Source: Halomonas alkalisoli
GTDB taxonomy: Bacteria > Pseudomonadota > Gammaproteobacteria > Pseudomonadales > Halomonadaceae
Assembly: GCF_021412585.1 (NCBI RefSeq)
Contig: NZ_JAKCMI010000026.1
Span: 1-64,000 of the forward strand
Direction: 5' to 3'
Length of the DNA: 64,000 bases
Shown: positions 26,582 through 36,351 of the stretch, piece by piece
Position numbering within the stretch: position 1 is the first letter of the stretch
How the letters are laid out: the number at the start of each line of letters is the position of its first letter
Made by a program: the position numbers and the translations under genes
The notes under the pieces: generated by a model
Told to the model about the DNA's origin: nothing
Database searches by the model: none
What the model saw: only the letters and a program-made list of their open reading frames with translations

Positions 26582-28624
26582 ATGTCGAACTACACTAGCG
26601 CCCCGCGCAAGATCCTGGTCACCAGCGCCCTGCCCTACGCCAACGGCTCGATCCACCTTGGCCACCTGCTGGAGTACATCCAGACGGACATCTGGGTACG
26701 CTTCCAGAAGAGCCGTGGCCACGAGTGCCATTACGTCTGTGCCGACGATGCCCATGGCACCGCCATCATGCTGCGTGCCGAGCAGGAAGGAATCACCTCG
26801 GAGGCACTGATCGAGCGGGTGTCCCGCGAACACCAGCAGGATTTTGCCCGCTTCGGAGTGGCGTTCGACAACTATCACTCGACCCATTCCGACGAGAACC
26901 GCTACTTCAGCGAGCTGATCTACACCCGGCTTCGCGACAAGGGGCACATCGCCACCCGCGATATCGAGCAGATGTATGATCCGGTGAAGGGATTGTTCCT
27001 GGCCGACCGCTTCATCAAGGGCACCTGCCCCAAGTGCGGCGCCGAGGATCAGTACGGCGACAACTGCGAGGCCTGCAGTGCCACCTACACCCCGGCAGAC
27101 CTGATCAAGCCGGTGTCGGCAATCTCTGGCGCCACCCCGGAGGTGCGCAGTTCCACCCACTACTTCTTCAAGCTGCCGGACTTCGCCGACTTCCTCAAGC
27201 GCTGGACCCGTAGCGACCATGTCCAGACCCAGATCGGCAACAAGCTGCAGGAGTGGTTCGAGTCCGGCCTCAACGAGTGGGACATCTCCCGCGATGCCCC
27301 CTATTTCGGCTTCGAGATTCCCGATGCACCGGGCAAGTACTTCTACGTCTGGCTCGATGCCCCCATTGGCTATCTCGCCAGCTTCAAGAACCTGTGCGAC
27401 CGCGAGGGCATCGACTTCGACGCCTACTGGGAAAAGGACAGCAAGGCCGAGGTCTATCACTTCATCGGCAAGGATATCGTCTACTTCCATGCCCTGTTCT
27501 GGCCCGCCATGCTGCACGGTGCCGACTTCCGCACGCCCACGGCGGTGAACTGCCACGGCTTCGTTACCGTCAACGGTGCCAAGATGTCGAAGTCGCGCGG
27601 CACCTTCATCAAGGCCGCCACTTATGCCGAACAGCTGGACCCCGAGTACCTGCGTTACTACTTTGCCGCCAAGCTCACCTCACGGGTCGACGACCTCGAC
27701 CTGAACCTCGAGGATTTCGCCGCTCGCGTCAACGCGGACCTGGTGGGCAAGGTGGTCAACATCGCCAGCCGCTGCGCCGGCTTCGTCAAGAAGCTGGGCA
27801 ATGGAAGCCTGTCCGCTCACTGTGCGGAGCCTGAGCTCGTGGCACGCTTCATTGCCGCCGGCGACGGCATCGCCGAGGACTTCGAGGCCCGCGAGTTCGG
27901 CCGTGCGATCCGCAAGGTGATGGAGCTGGCCGACGAGGCCAACACCTACATCGCCGACCGGGAACCCTGGGTACTGGCCAAGCAGGATGGGCGCGAGCAG
28001 GAAGTACTCGATATCTGCTCGGTTGGCCTCAACCTGTTCCGTCAGCTGATGGTCTACCTGGCGCCGGTGGTACCGGCCATGGCCGAACAGGCGCGGCAGT
28101 TCCTGCAGCTCGACTCGCTCGACTGGCACAGTCGTCACGAAGTCCTTCTGGGCCACGACATCGCCAAGTTCAAGCCGCTGATGACCCGCGTGGAACGGGA
28201 AAAGATCGATGCCATGATCGAGGCATCGAAGGAGGATCTGGTGGAAGAACAGAAGCTCAAGGAGGCGGTCAAGGGACCGCTGGCCGAAGACCCCATCGCC
28301 CCGGAGATCGCCTTCGACGACTTCGCCAAGGTCGACCTGCGAATCGCCCGTATCGCCAAGGCAGACTACGTGGAGGGGGCGGACAAGCTGCTGAAGCTGA
28401 CCCTGGACCTGGGCGGCGAGAGCCGCACCGTCTTTGCCGGCATTCGCGCCGCCTATGCCCCGGAGGCCCTGGAGGGCCGGCTCACGGTCATGGTCGCCAA
28501 TCTGGCGCCGCGCAAGATGCGCTTCGGCGTCTCGGAGGGCATGGTACTGGCAGCAGGCGATGACGGGGGCATCTACCTGCTCTCGCCCGATTCGGGTGCT
28601 GAACCCGGCCAGCGCGTCAGATGA
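26582..28624 (+). CDS. metG: Methionyl-tRNA synthetase
   Basis: Charges tRNA-Met in the cytosol. The 680-residue product starts [20 protein letters not shown], as in other MetRS. It has the HIGH-type motif HLGH, a zinc knuckle with [17 protein letters not shown], and [10 protein letters not shown] as KMSKS. The C-terminal tRNA-binding domain (about 580-680) has [14 protein letters not shown] and [16 protein letters not shown], giving the dimeric long form found in E. coli (677 residues). A hairpin terminator follows. Confidence 0.97.
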   Translation: MSNYTSAPRKILVTSALPYANGSIHLGHLLEYIQTDIWVRFQKSRGHECHYVCADDAHGTAIMLRAEQEGITSEALIERVSREHQQDFARFGVAFDNYHSTHSDENRYFSELIYTRLRDKGHIATRDIEQMYDPVKGLFLADRFIKGTCPKCGAEDQYGDNCEACSATYTPADLIKPVSAISGATPEVRSSTHYFFKLPDFADFLKRWTRSDHVQTQIGNKLQEWFESGLNEWDISRDAPYFGFEIPDAPGKYFYVWLDAPIGYLASFKNLCDREGIDFDAYWEKDSKAEVYHFIGKDIVYFHALFWPAMLHGADFRTPTAVNCHGFVTVNGAKMSKSRGTFIKAATYAEQLDPEYLRYYFAAKLTSRVDDLDLNLEDFAARVNADLVGKVVNIASRCAGFVKKLGNGSLSAHCAEPELVARFIAAGDGIAEDFEAREFGRAIRKVMELADEANTYIADREPWVLAKQDGREQEVLDICSVGLNLFRQLMVYLAPVVPAMAEQARQFLQLDSLDWHSRHEVLLGHDIAKFKPLMTRVEREKIDAMIEASKEDLVEEQKLKEAVKGPLAEDPIAPEIAFDDFAKVDLRIARIAKADYVEGADKLLKLTLDLGGESRTVFAGIRAAYAPEALEGRLTVMVANLAPRKMRFGVSEGMVLAAGDDGGIYLLSPDSGAEPGQRVR

Positions 28625-28648
28625 CCCCAAGGCCAGCATGAGTACACC

Positions 28649-28701
28649 AGCAAGGGCACGGCTTCAGCCGTGCTCTTGCTGGTTCAGCACGCCTATTTTT
28701 A
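28649..28701 (+). terminator. Terminator after metG
   Basis: A 14-base stem with one G-T pair, AGCAAGGGCACGGC-TTCA-GCCGTGCTCTTGCT (28649-28680), is followed by a TATTTTTATT tract about 15 bases later. Confidence 0.7.
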
Positions 28702-28702
28702 T

Positions 28703-28729
28703 TAAAGACATGTAGTTTTTGGCCGATAA
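28703..28729 (+). promoter_or_regulatory. Sigma-28 (FliA) promoter upstream of the CHASE4-like GGDEF gene
   Basis: TAAAGACA (28703-28710), 11 bases, then GCCGATAA (28722-28729). The FliA consensus is TAAAGTTT-N11-GCCGATAA, so the -10 is perfect, the spacing exact and the -35 keeps TAAAG. It lies 75 bases before the ATG. A fliA gene is at the end of this window. Confidence 0.75.
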
Positions 28730-28803
28730 CCGTGTAAGAGATCACCTACTTCAGCGTCGTCAGCCTCTTGCTCCACTGGCGACAAACGACACAGGCGCGC
28801 CAT

Positions 28804-30402
28804 ATGACCGCACTGTACAGCTCCCTGCGTAATCGTTTCCTCCTGTCGCTATGTGCCGTGCTGTGCCTGGCCCTGCTTGCCCTTGTAGCGATTGCACGCT
28901 TCCAGATCATGCCGATCCTGCTGGAGGACGAGGAACAGTATGCCGGCAGTGAACTCGACCGAGTCGAGCGCGCCATCGGCAGTGAACTCAATCACATGCG
29001 GCGCCTGGTGGAAGACTGGGCCTTTTGGGACGACACCTACGACTTCGTTCAGGGCGAACGACCGGAGTATGTCGACTCCAACCTCTATGAGAGCACCCTG
29101 GAAACCCTCGATCTCGACCTGATGATCTTTCTCGATGCCCACAATCAGCCCAGTTGGGTGGTGGGCTACAACGACGACGGCGAGTTCACCTCATGCCCCG
29201 GCACGGCATCTCCCTGCGACTGGGCCGATACTTATATCGACTTCCTGCAAGCCAGGCTCGAGAGTGAAAACGAGGAATCACAGACCTGGTTGCTGGCCAA
29301 GCCCGAACTGGCCATGGCGGCCATGTCGGGCATCTACCAGAGCCGGGAAGAGTCCCCGTCAGCCGGCTGGCTGCTGATGGTGCGCCCCCTCTCGGCGCCC
29401 TGGGTCGAACAGCTGCGCGACACGACCGGCATCGACCTGAACCTGACCAGCATCGCATACGACAATGACATGGCTCGCGACAGCCTTGAGCGCATATCAG
29501 CCAATCGCATGGCGGCCAGCCGAGCGGTCGAGGCCATGCCCGACGACCAGCTGGTTCGCATCGATACGCTGCTGCCCCGCCAGCGCTATCAGGCCAGCCT
29601 GGAAACCTTTCGTTTCGCCCTCTACTGGACAGTCGGCGTACTGGTCGTGACCCTGCTGGTTGTACTGTGGCTCCTCGAGAGAATCGTGCTGGCGCCGATT
29701 CGCCAGTTCTCGCACTTCACCCAACGCGTGCATCATGATGCGATACCGCCCACCATGCCCGCGTCCCTGCTGCAGCGTCGCGACGAGATCGGCACCCTGG
29801 CCCAGGAGTTTCGTAATCTCCTCGACCATCAGCAGCAGCAGTCCGCCCTGCTGCTCGAATTGTCGCAACATGATTCGCTGACGGGCCTCGCCAACCGCCG
29901 CCTGTTCGATGAACGTCTCGGAAAGGCCATGCACGTGGCGCAGGCTTCGGGCCATGAGGTGTCGGCATTGATGATCGATATCGACCACTTCAAGCTTTAC
30001 AACGATCACTACGGTCATCTTGCCGGCGATGAGTGCCTGATTGCGCTTGCTGAGTGCATGCAAGACCATCTGGGCTCCCAGCTCTTCCTGGCAGCCCGCA
30101 CGGGTGGGGAGGAGTTCAGCGTGCTGCTGCCGGACACCTCGCTCGAAGCCGCCATCGATCATGGGGAGGCGCTGCGCCTGGCCATCCAGGAGCGAGCCCT
30201 GCCCCATGCCACCTCGCCAACCGCCACCTGCGTGACGGTGAGCATCGGCGTTGCGAGCTGCCACCCCAGCGCGTTGAGTGATCCTACTGCGCTGATGCAG
30301 GCCGCCGACAGGGCGCTCTACCGGGCCAAGGAGAGCGGTCGGAATCGGGTCAAGGCCGGCGCTGCCGGTCGACACGAGACGACCACGACGCCGTCGAGCT
30401 GA
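28804..30402 (+). CDS. Membrane diguanylate cyclase with CHASE4-like sensor
   Basis: A 532-residue protein made of an N-terminal membrane helix (about 12-32), a periplasmic CHASE4-like domain (about 50-260, with [16 protein letters not shown]), a second helix (about 275-297), a HAMP-like linker, and a GGDEF domain with GGEEF at 434-438 and [14 protein letters not shown]. No EAL domain is present, so it should synthesise c-di-GMP. The ATG at 28804 is chosen over a TTG 12 codons earlier. A near-consensus FliA promoter upstream ties it to flagellar gene expression. Confidence 0.9.
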   Translation: MTALYSSLRNRFLLSLCAVLCLALLALVAIARFQIMPILLEDEEQYAGSELDRVERAIGSELNHMRRLVEDWAFWDDTYDFVQGERPEYVDSNLYESTLETLDLDLMIFLDAHNQPSWVVGYNDDGEFTSCPGTASPCDWADTYIDFLQARLESENEESQTWLLAKPELAMAAMSGIYQSREESPSAGWLLMVRPLSAPWVEQLRDTTGIDLNLTSIAYDNDMARDSLERISANRMAASRAVEAMPDDQLVRIDTLLPRQRYQASLETFRFALYWTVGVLVVTLLVVLWLLERIVLAPIRQFSHFTQRVHHDAIPPTMPASLLQRRDEIGTLAQEFRNLLDHQQQQSALLLELSQHDSLTGLANRRLFDERLGKAMHVAQASGHEVSALMIDIDHFKLYNDHYGHLAGDECLIALAECMQDHLGSQLFLAARTGGEEFSVLLPDTSLEAAIDHGEALRLAIQERALPHATSPTATCVTVSIGVASCHPSALSDPTALMQAADRALYRAKESGRNRVKAGAAGRHETTTTPSS

Positions 30403-30488
30403 CGCGGCAACTGGCTGTACGCCGGTACCTGTTCAGCATCAAAGCACGTACAATATCGGCCTGTCGACGAGCCCAACAAGGAGCCACT

Positions 30489-31271
30489 GTGACGGGCCAG
30501 CACGTTCTGATCGACACCATCGACGACGCCCTGCCGCAGACCCAGTGCGGCAAGTGCGGGCACCCCGGCTGTCGCCCCTATGCCGAAGCCATCGTGGCCG
30601 GGGAGCCGATCAATCGCTGCCCGCCAGGTGGCGATGCCACCGTCGCGCGACTCGCCGAATTGACCGGGCGCGAGCCCACGCCGCTCGAAGAGCCCCACCA
30701 GCCCCCCCTGGTGGCCTTGATTCGCGAGGCGGAGTGTATCGGCTGCACCAAGTGCATCCAGGCCTGCCCGGTCGACGCCATCCTGGGGGCATCCAAGCGC
30801 ATGCATACGGTGATCGCGGCGGAGTGCACCGGCTGCGAGCTCTGCGTCGCACCCTGCCCGGTCGACTGCATCGACCTCTTGCCCCATCCCGGCTGGGTGG
30901 CAGCCGACAGCGAGGCAGCCAAGCAAGAGTATCTGGACGCTCGTGCCCGCAAGGGCCGCCAACGCTTCACGGCTCGCAACCAGCGCCTGGCACGCCAGGC
31001 ACGGGAAAAGCGCCTGGAACGCCAGCGGCGCCTGATACGCCAGACCTCACGCGCCAGCCGCGGCGCTTCGGACAACCGGCTCGAACAGCGTCAACGGCAG
31101 ATGGCGGTCAACGCCGCCGAACAGGCCCTGCGCCGGGCCAGGCAGCAGTTGGCCCATGCCGAGCGCCAGGGCACTGTCGACGCGATCGCGTCGGCGCGGG
31201 ATCGGGTAGCACAGGCCAGCAGTCTGCTCGACGACGCCCGCGCATCCCTCGACATCACCCCATCCCGCTGA
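30489..31271 (+). CDS. rsxB: Orphan RnfB/RsxB-type iron-sulfur protein lacking the membrane anchor
   Basis: A 260-residue polyferredoxin. The N-terminal 4Fe-4S motif ([17 protein letters not shown], with a further Cys in INRCPPGG) matches RsxB. Two ferredoxin motifs follow, [16 protein letters not shown] and [16 protein letters not shown]. Translation starts at GTG 30489 and there is no hydrophobic anchor before the first cluster, whereas E. coli RsxB begins with one. The last 100 residues are Arg/Gln/Ala-rich and helical, an extension seen in longer RsxB proteins. The partner genes rsxA, C, D, G and E are absent here; nth follows after 22 bases, as it follows rsxE in E. coli. Confidence 0.85.
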   Translation: MTGQHVLIDTIDDALPQTQCGKCGHPGCRPYAEAIVAGEPINRCPPGGDATVARLAELTGREPTPLEEPHQPPLVALIREAECIGCTKCIQACPVDAILGASKRMHTVIAAECTGCELCVAPCPVDCIDLLPHPGWVAADSEAAKQEYLDARARKGRQRFTARNQRLARQAREKRLERQRRLIRQTSRASRGASDNRLEQRQRQMAVNAAEQALRRARQQLAHAERQGTVDAIASARDRVAQASSLLDDARASLDITPSR

Positions 31272-31293
31272 CCTCCAGAGAATCGGCCCCGAG

Positions 31294-31932
31294 ATGAACG
31301 CCCAGAAACGCCACGAGATCTTTACACGACTGCGAGAGCACAATCCCGAGCCCACCACCGAGTTGCACTGGTCGACCCCCTTCGAGCTGCTCACGGCGGT
31401 ACTGCTCTCCGCCCAGGCCACGGACGTCGGCGTGAACAAGGCCACCGCAAGGCTGTTCCCGGCGGCCAATACGCCACAGGCGATACTCGACCTCGGTATC
31501 GACGGGCTCAAGGAGCACATCAGGACCATCGGCCTGTACAACACCAAGGCCGAGAACCTGATGAAGACCTGTCGCATTCTGGTCGAACAGCATGGCGGCG
31601 AAGTCCCGAGAACCCGCACCGACCTGGAAGCGCTGCCCGGCGTCGGCCGCAAGACCGCCAACGTGATCCTCAATACCGCCTTCGGCGAACCGACCATTGC
31701 CGTCGACACTCATATCTTCAGGGTCTCGAACCGCACCGGTCTGGCGAAGGGCAAGGATGTGGTGGAAGTGGAAAAGAAGCTATTGCGCCATGTCCCCAGG
31801 GAGTTTCTACAGGACGCCCACCACTGGTTGATCCTGCACGGACGCTACACCTGCGTGGCGCGCAAGCCGCGCTGCGGCAGCTGTGTCATCGAGGATCTCT
31901 GCGAGTTCAAGGGCAAGATCGACATCGCCTGA
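31294..31932 (+). CDS. nth: Endonuclease III (DNA glycosylase/AP lyase)
   Basis: Removes oxidised pyrimidines in base-excision repair. It has 212 residues, against 211 in E. coli. The helix-hairpin-helix with catalytic Lys is LPGVGRKTANVIL, the catalytic Asp is in VDTHIFRVSNR, and the 4Fe-4S ligands follow C-x6-C-x2-C-x5-C (CVARKPRCGSCVIEDLC). It is co-transcribed with rsxB. Confidence 0.97.
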   Translation: MNAQKRHEIFTRLREHNPEPTTELHWSTPFELLTAVLLSAQATDVGVNKATARLFPAANTPQAILDLGIDGLKEHIRTIGLYNTKAENLMKTCRILVEQHGGEVPRTRTDLEALPGVGRKTANVILNTAFGEPTIAVDTHIFRVSNRTGLAKGKDVVEVEKKLLRHVPREFLQDAHHWLILHGRYTCVARKPRCGSCVIEDLCEFKGKIDIA

Positions 31933-32029
31933 GCCACGACTTCGACCAAGGGCGGTTTTGCATATTCGCGCAAGCTGTTGGACGATAGCGACTCAGGCAA
32001 GCCGACAATAACAACGATCGAGCCGCTCC

Positions 32030-33091
32030 ATGCGCATCCACGACCGCCCCATTCAAGAACGAATCGAGGCGCTGCTCTCCCTCTCCCGGGAGCACGCCGA
32101 CACCTTCTGCAGCCCCTCCGCCTGGCTGGCTCGAGAGCGCTATCTCGCCGCGCATCCCACGCGCATCGTGGTCATGAAGTGCATGGACGGCCGTATTCAC
32201 ATTCCCCATGCCACCCGCACACCGCTGGGCATAATCACGCCCTTTCGCAACCTTGGCGGCATCTTCCATCTCGGCTGGCCCTACCTGGGCGAAATGCTCA
32301 CCGATACGGTGTACGAGGCGACTCGCGGCGGCCATGGTGTGCTGATGATCATCACCTATCACTTTTCACGGGGCGAGAAGAATCGCGGCTGTGCCGGCTT
32401 TGACTGTGACGCCGAGGCTGCCCTGTCCCACGCCCGAGAGATCCGCGCGCAGGCCGAGCAGCTGTTCGGCCATGACCATCGTCATGTCTATCCCCTGGTC
32501 TGTGGCTTCGAAACCGACGGCGACGCCTTGATCGTGCATGGCGACGGCGACACACGCCTCGACATGAGCGAACTGTGCCTGGCCGACACCAGCGACCTGG
32601 AGCGGCGGGTCACCGTCCTCTGCCCCGACATGCCCAGCGATATTCGTCGCGACCTGCTGCCACTGCTGGAAGGCAACCTGCAGCATGTGGATTCACTGCG
32701 GGGCGTCGCCCGCAAGCTCGATATCGAGCATCGGGAATGGGTGATCTGCGTGGGTCGCGGCTTCGACTTCCTGCACCTGCCCAATACCGCCCTGATCGTC
32801 GGGCCCTATAGCCCCGACCTTTCGCAGCCCGTCGGCACCGCCGCAGCCATCATCGATGCCAACATGAAATCCAGCAGGATTCCCGATGACGGCTTCCTGC
32901 TGCTGGCCTCGACCCCCTACCAGGAGGTCGGCGTCGACCGAGCCCGGGCCGTGATGAAGTCCCACTTTCTCACGGAGTTCGCCACTCAGGTCATCCACCG
33001 CGAACACCCGAAACTGGCCAAGCGCATGCTTCGGCGTACCGCCGTGGTCCATTGGCCCAGCCGCCGGCTGGAACTGCTCAGCGACGCCTGA
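32030..33091 (+). CDS. Conserved protein with beta-carbonic-anhydrase-like motif
   Basis: A 353-residue soluble protein. Residues 46-56 read IVVMKCMDGRI, containing C51-x-D53-x-R55, the Cys-x-Asp-x-Arg signature of beta carbonic anhydrases. A later block has H111 and cysteines C121 and C126 (YHFSRGEKNRGCAGFDCD), candidates for the remaining zinc ligands although the spacing differs from the usual H-x2-C. PFRNLGGIFHLGWPYLGE is also reminiscent of that fold. I infer a divergent carbonic-anhydrase-like enzyme, possibly related to the carboxysomal CsoSCA branch, but activity is unproven. It stands 97 bp after nth and 16 bp before the YdcF gene. Confidence 0.6.
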   Translation: MRIHDRPIQERIEALLSLSREHADTFCSPSAWLARERYLAAHPTRIVVMKCMDGRIHIPHATRTPLGIITPFRNLGGIFHLGWPYLGEMLTDTVYEATRGGHGVLMIITYHFSRGEKNRGCAGFDCDAEAALSHAREIRAQAEQLFGHDHRHVYPLVCGFETDGDALIVHGDGDTRLDMSELCLADTSDLERRVTVLCPDMPSDIRRDLLPLLEGNLQHVDSLRGVARKLDIEHREWVICVGRGFDFLHLPNTALIVGPYSPDLSQPVGTAAAIIDANMKSSRIPDDGFLLLASTPYQEVGVDRARAVMKSHFLTEFATQVIHREHPKLAKRMLRRTAVVHWPSRRLELLSDA

Positions 33092-33107
33092 CCCGCCGGA
33101 GATCGAC

Positions 33108-33857
33108 ATGAGCGACCTTAAATTCCTGCTGTTGCCACCCACCCTCAATGTGCTGCTGGTATTGCTCGGGTTGATGCTCGGGCTTCGGAGCCTGCTTGGC
33201 GCACTGCTGGCAATGCTGGGCCTGGTCGGGCTGCTGGCACTCGCCACCCCAGTGGCCAGCCACGCCCTGCGCCAGGGCCTGGAGCCCTACCCCGTACCGA
33301 TGCCCAGCCAGTTGGAGACCGCGCAGGCCATCGTGATCCTGGGCGGCGGCCGCAACTACGATGCCCCGGAATTCGATTGGGGCGATGCCCCCGCCAACGC
33401 CACCTGGCGACGCCTTGCCTACGGGGCGCATCTGCATCGCAGCGTCGAGCTGCCGATACTGGTCAGTGGAGGCCGGGTGCATGACGAGCACAGTGCCGAA
33501 GCCAGCCTGATGGCGGCAGCGCTGCGCGAGGTCTTCGACGTGCCGGTTCGCTGGCTGGAAGGCGAAAGCCGAAATACCGCCGAGAATGCGCGCTTGAGTG
33601 CCGAGATGCTGCGCACCGACGGCATCACCCGGGTGGCATTGGTATCACAGGCCTGGCATCTGCCGCGTGCCGTGGCGGAATTCGAGGCGCAGGGGTTGAG
33701 CGTGGTGCCGGCGCCCACCGAGTTCAGCAGTCCCCCGCCCAAGGGGGTTGCCGCCTGGATACCCCGTGCGTATCACCTCAACCAGAGTACCCGGGCACTG
33801 AACGAGTGGCTCGGACGGGGCGAACAGGCACTGCGCCGTCAGCTGCGGCGACACTGA
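33108..33857 (+). CDS. YdcF/ElyC-family DUF218 membrane protein
   Basis: A 249-residue protein with two N-terminal membrane helices (about 5-25 and 28-50) and a DUF218 domain: AQAIVILGGGRNYDAPEF, LPILVSGGRVHDEHSAEA, ESRNTAENARLSAEML and VALVSQAWHLPRAVAEFE. Relatives ElyC and SanA act in envelope and peptidoglycan-precursor metabolism in E. coli; that role is only suggested here. The gene is spaced 16 bp after the preceding gene, so they probably form an operon. Confidence 0.87.
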   Translation: MSDLKFLLLPPTLNVLLVLLGLMLGLRSLLGALLAMLGLVGLLALATPVASHALRQGLEPYPVPMPSQLETAQAIVILGGGRNYDAPEFDWGDAPANATWRRLAYGAHLHRSVELPILVSGGRVHDEHSAEASLMAAALREVFDVPVRWLEGESRNTAENARLSAEMLRTDGITRVALVSQAWHLPRAVAEFEAQGLSVVPAPTEFSSPPPKGVAAWIPRAYHLNQSTRALNEWLGRGEQALRRQLRRH

Positions 33858-33893
33858 AGACCCCGCCTCTCTCTCCTGCCGGCTCCTGCCGGC

Positions 33894-34796
33894 TTAGGCC
33901 ATCTCCGGCAGTGGCGGGGGCATCACCTCCGCCCAAGGGCGCAGGGGGGCGGTGAGCTGGGCGGGCCAGTCGCGGTCGTTGGCCACCTGGGCGCGTTCGC
34001 GGCTACGCTCCAGGGCCGCCAGATCGATCTCGTGGCAGGCCCAGAGCGCCTCGTCGTGGGTGGTGGCCAGCACCCCATCGGCAGGGAAGCCGTGATCCAT
34101 GGGAGCATAGAGGGCCGCCTCGCCGGTGTTGACGTCCAATGCCGGGCTCCAGGGCGCCTCGCCCGCGGTTACCGCCTGGGCCACGAAGAAGCGGTTCTCC
34201 AGCGCCCGGGCCAGGCAGCCCACCCGCACCCGGGTCGCGCCGGCCGCGGTGTCGGTGCAGCTCGGCACCAGCAGCAGGCGCACTCCAGCCTCGTACTGGG
34301 CTCGCACCGGCAGCGGGAACTCCACGTCGTAGCAGACTGCGATCCCCACCCGGTGGCCATCGCAGTCGAAGCCGTGCAGCGCATCGCCCGGCTCGATCAC
34401 ACCGCTGGACGTCTCGTAGCCGGTGAGCTGCAGCTTGTCCTGCCAGCCGTGCAGGCCGTCCGGGGCGAACCAGTCGGCACGGTTGCGGTAGCGGCCGTCG
34501 CCCACCTCGATCAGGAAGCTGCCCGGCACGATATAGAGATCGAGTTCCCGGGCGAGGCGGCGGTAGAGGTCACACCAGGCCTGACGCAACGGCTGCAGTG
34601 CCGCCAGGGAAGCGTGCAGGTCATCGCGCACCTCGGGGGCGAAGCCGGCCGCGAGCTCCAGACTCAGGTACTCGGGGAGTACTGCGACCCGGGCACCCAG
34701 CGCCTTGGCCTCGCCCAGGCAGGCCGCCTGGCGACGAGCGAAGGCGTCGAAGTCCGCCGGCATGCCGATCGGATACTTGGCCACCGCCACCCGCAT
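33894..34796 (-). CDS. Carbon-nitrogen hydrolase (nitrilase superfamily)
   Basis: A 300-residue amidase-like enzyme with the Glu-Lys-Cys triad in AVLPEYLSLE, GWQDKLQLTGYE and GIAVCYDVEFP. The start MRVAVAKYPIG is chosen because it overlaps the upstream stop as TGATG and begins the fold directly. The substrate is unknown. It is translationally coupled to the NTF2-like gene, which suggests one pathway. Confidence 0.88.
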   Translation of the reverse strand: MRVAVAKYPIGMPADFDAFARRQAACLGEAKALGARVAVLPEYLSLELAAGFAPEVRDDLHASLAALQPLRQAWCDLYRRLARELDLYIVPGSFLIEVGDGRYRNRADWFAPDGLHGWQDKLQLTGYETSSGVIEPGDALHGFDCDGHRVGIAVCYDVEFPLPVRAQYEAGVRLLLVPSCTDTAAGATRVRVGCLARALENRFFVAQAVTAGEAPWSPALDVNTGEAALYAPMDHGFPADGVLATTHDEALWACHEIDLAALERSRERAQVANDRDWPAQLTAPLRPWAEVMPPPLPEMA

Positions 34797-35206
34797 CACG
34801 CCTCGGCCCCCACCTGGCACAGCCACTCCTGCAGGTTGTAGTAGTTGGTGACCCGGGTGATCTTGCCGTCGCGTACCTCGAAGAAGGCGCCGCCCGGCAG
34901 CACGTAGCGCTGGCCCCGGGCCGGCGGAAGCCCCTCGTCGGTGGCACGGTACTCGCCGTGCACCACGTACTCGGCGGCCGCCCGCGCCCCGTCGGGCGTG
35001 GCCATGACGACGACATCCTCAAGGCGCTCCACGTAGCTGCGATCCATGCGCGCCAGGAAGGCACGGAAGGTCTCGCGGCCACTCTCCCGCTCACCCTGGT
35101 TGAGGTCGTGCACCACCGCCTCGTCGAGGCAGGCCAGCATCGCCTCCCAGTCGCCGCGGTTGAAGGCCGCGTAGTAACCCTGAATCAGTTGCACGCTGTC
35201 GGACAT
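34796..35206 (-). CDS. NTF2-like / SnoaL-like (ketosteroid-isomerase-related) protein
   Basis: A 136-residue cone-shaped alpha+beta fold protein starting MSDSVQLIQGYYAAFNRGDW, with later EYVVHGEYRATDEGLP and FFEVRDGKITRVTNYYNL, typical of the NTF2/SnoaL superfamily. A CAGGAGGGG ribosome site precedes the ATG. Pairing with a carbon-nitrogen hydrolase is a recurring arrangement, as far as I recall, but no reaction has been assigned. Confidence 0.85.
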   Translation of the reverse strand: MSDSVQLIQGYYAAFNRGDWEAMLACLDEAVVHDLNQGERESGRETFRAFLARMDRSYVERLEDVVVMATPDGARAAAEYVVHGEYRATDEGLPPARGQRYVLPGGAFFEVRDGKITRVTNYYNLQEWLCQVGAEA

Positions 35207-35325
35207 GGCCCCTCCTGCCAATCACGGTGATTCGAAAGGCGCCAGTGTAGCCAGAGTGAGGCCTCGGGGGCACCACATGCCCGACACGAAACTATTGCTC
35301 CACGACAGGCTCCTGGAGCCCACGC

Positions 35326-36333
35326 TTAGAAACCGAGCGCTTCCAGTCGATCGGCCAGCCCTTCGAGGACGTCGATTCCTTGGACGTCGGTGGGCAACCA
35401 GGGAAGGCGCGGGCGCGGCAGTCTCGTCAGTTGGTCATCGATACGTGCCAGATAGGTGGCCTCCTGCTCGCGACGGGCACGCAGGAACTCCCCATCGGCA
35501 TCATCGGGAATCACCCGATTGACCAGGGTGCCGGCCACCGGGATATTGACCGCCTCCAGCGCCTCGACGGCACGCACGGTCTCCAGGATCGGCAATCGCT
35601 CAGGTGTCATGACGAACAGAAAGCTCGTCTCCTGCGGATTTTCGATGCGGCGACGGGCACGGTGAAACAGCCGCCGCCGATCGATCAAGGTGCGAGCGAT
35701 ATCCCGGGTCCTGTCATCCAGGTCGCTCAGCGGATCTTCCTGGGGGTCGTCGAAGGGGGTCGCCACATCGCGACCCCGCTTGGGCGTCAGGTGCGACAGG
35801 ACCTTGCCCAGCTCTTCGGACTTGCGGCTGTGGGACAGGAGCCCATCGGTCCAGGCGGCCATCGCCTCCGGCAGCGTCAGCAGCCGCAGCGTATGGCCGG
35901 TGGGCGCGGTATCGAAGATGATCAGGCCATAGGGCGCCTCGTCGTCAGTCACCAGCCGCGAAAGTCGCTCCAGCAGCGCGGCTTCCTGGGTGCCGGGCGA
36001 CTGCCGCGTCAAGCGCATCTGGCGCTCGAGCTCCTTCATCATCTCCGGCGCGGCATAGCGGCGCATCTGCTCGGTGACACGGGACAGGTGCGCTTCGACC
36101 TCGATGTCCGGGTCGATCTCCATGGCATCCAGGTTGGGGAGCAGCCGACGCGGGGTATCGCCCAGCTCCCGGTCGAAGACGTCACCCAGGCTGTGCGCCG
36201 GGTCGGTGGAGACCACCAGCACGCGGCGATCGCGCCGCGCCGCCAGCACCGCCAGCGAGGCGGCTACGGTGGTCTTGCCGACACCGCCCTTGCCGCCTAC
36301 CCAGAGCAGGCGTTTATCTAGAAGATCCTTCAT
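35326..36333 (-). CDS. ArsA/Get3-family ATPase
   Basis: A 335-residue P-loop ATPase with a deviant Walker A (GKGGVGKTT, about residues 14-22), switch I STDPAHSLGD and switch II FDTAPTGHTLRLL. It has one ATPase domain, like Get3, unlike the tandem ArsA of arsenic plasmids, and no ars genes are near. It lacks the CxxC of Get3. Downstream of cstA and the cory-CC-star gene with 18-bp gaps, it probably has a membrane-protein targeting or assembly role rather than arsenite export; that is inference. Confidence 0.88.
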   Translation of the reverse strand: MKDLLDKRLLWVGGKGGVGKTTVAASLAVLAARRDRRVLVVSTDPAHSLGDVFDRELGDTPRRLLPNLDAMEIDPDIEVEAHLSRVTEQMRRYAAPEMMKELERQMRLTRQSPGTQEAALLERLSRLVTDDEAPYGLIIFDTAPTGHTLRLLTLPEAMAAWTDGLLSHSRKSEELGKVLSHLTPKRGRDVATPFDDPQEDPLSDLDDRTRDIARTLIDRRRLFHRARRRIENPQETSFLFVMTPERLPILETVRAVEALEAVNIPVAGTLVNRVIPDDADGEFLRARREQEATYLARIDDQLTRLPRPRLPWLPTDVQGIDVLEGLADRLEALGF

Positions 36334-36351
36334 GCTTTTCTCAACATGTGC

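Noticed and set aside
35326..36333. Arsenic resistance role for the ArsA-family ATPase
   Set aside because: No ars genes are adjacent, only one ATPase domain is present and the operon partners are cstA and cory-CC-star.
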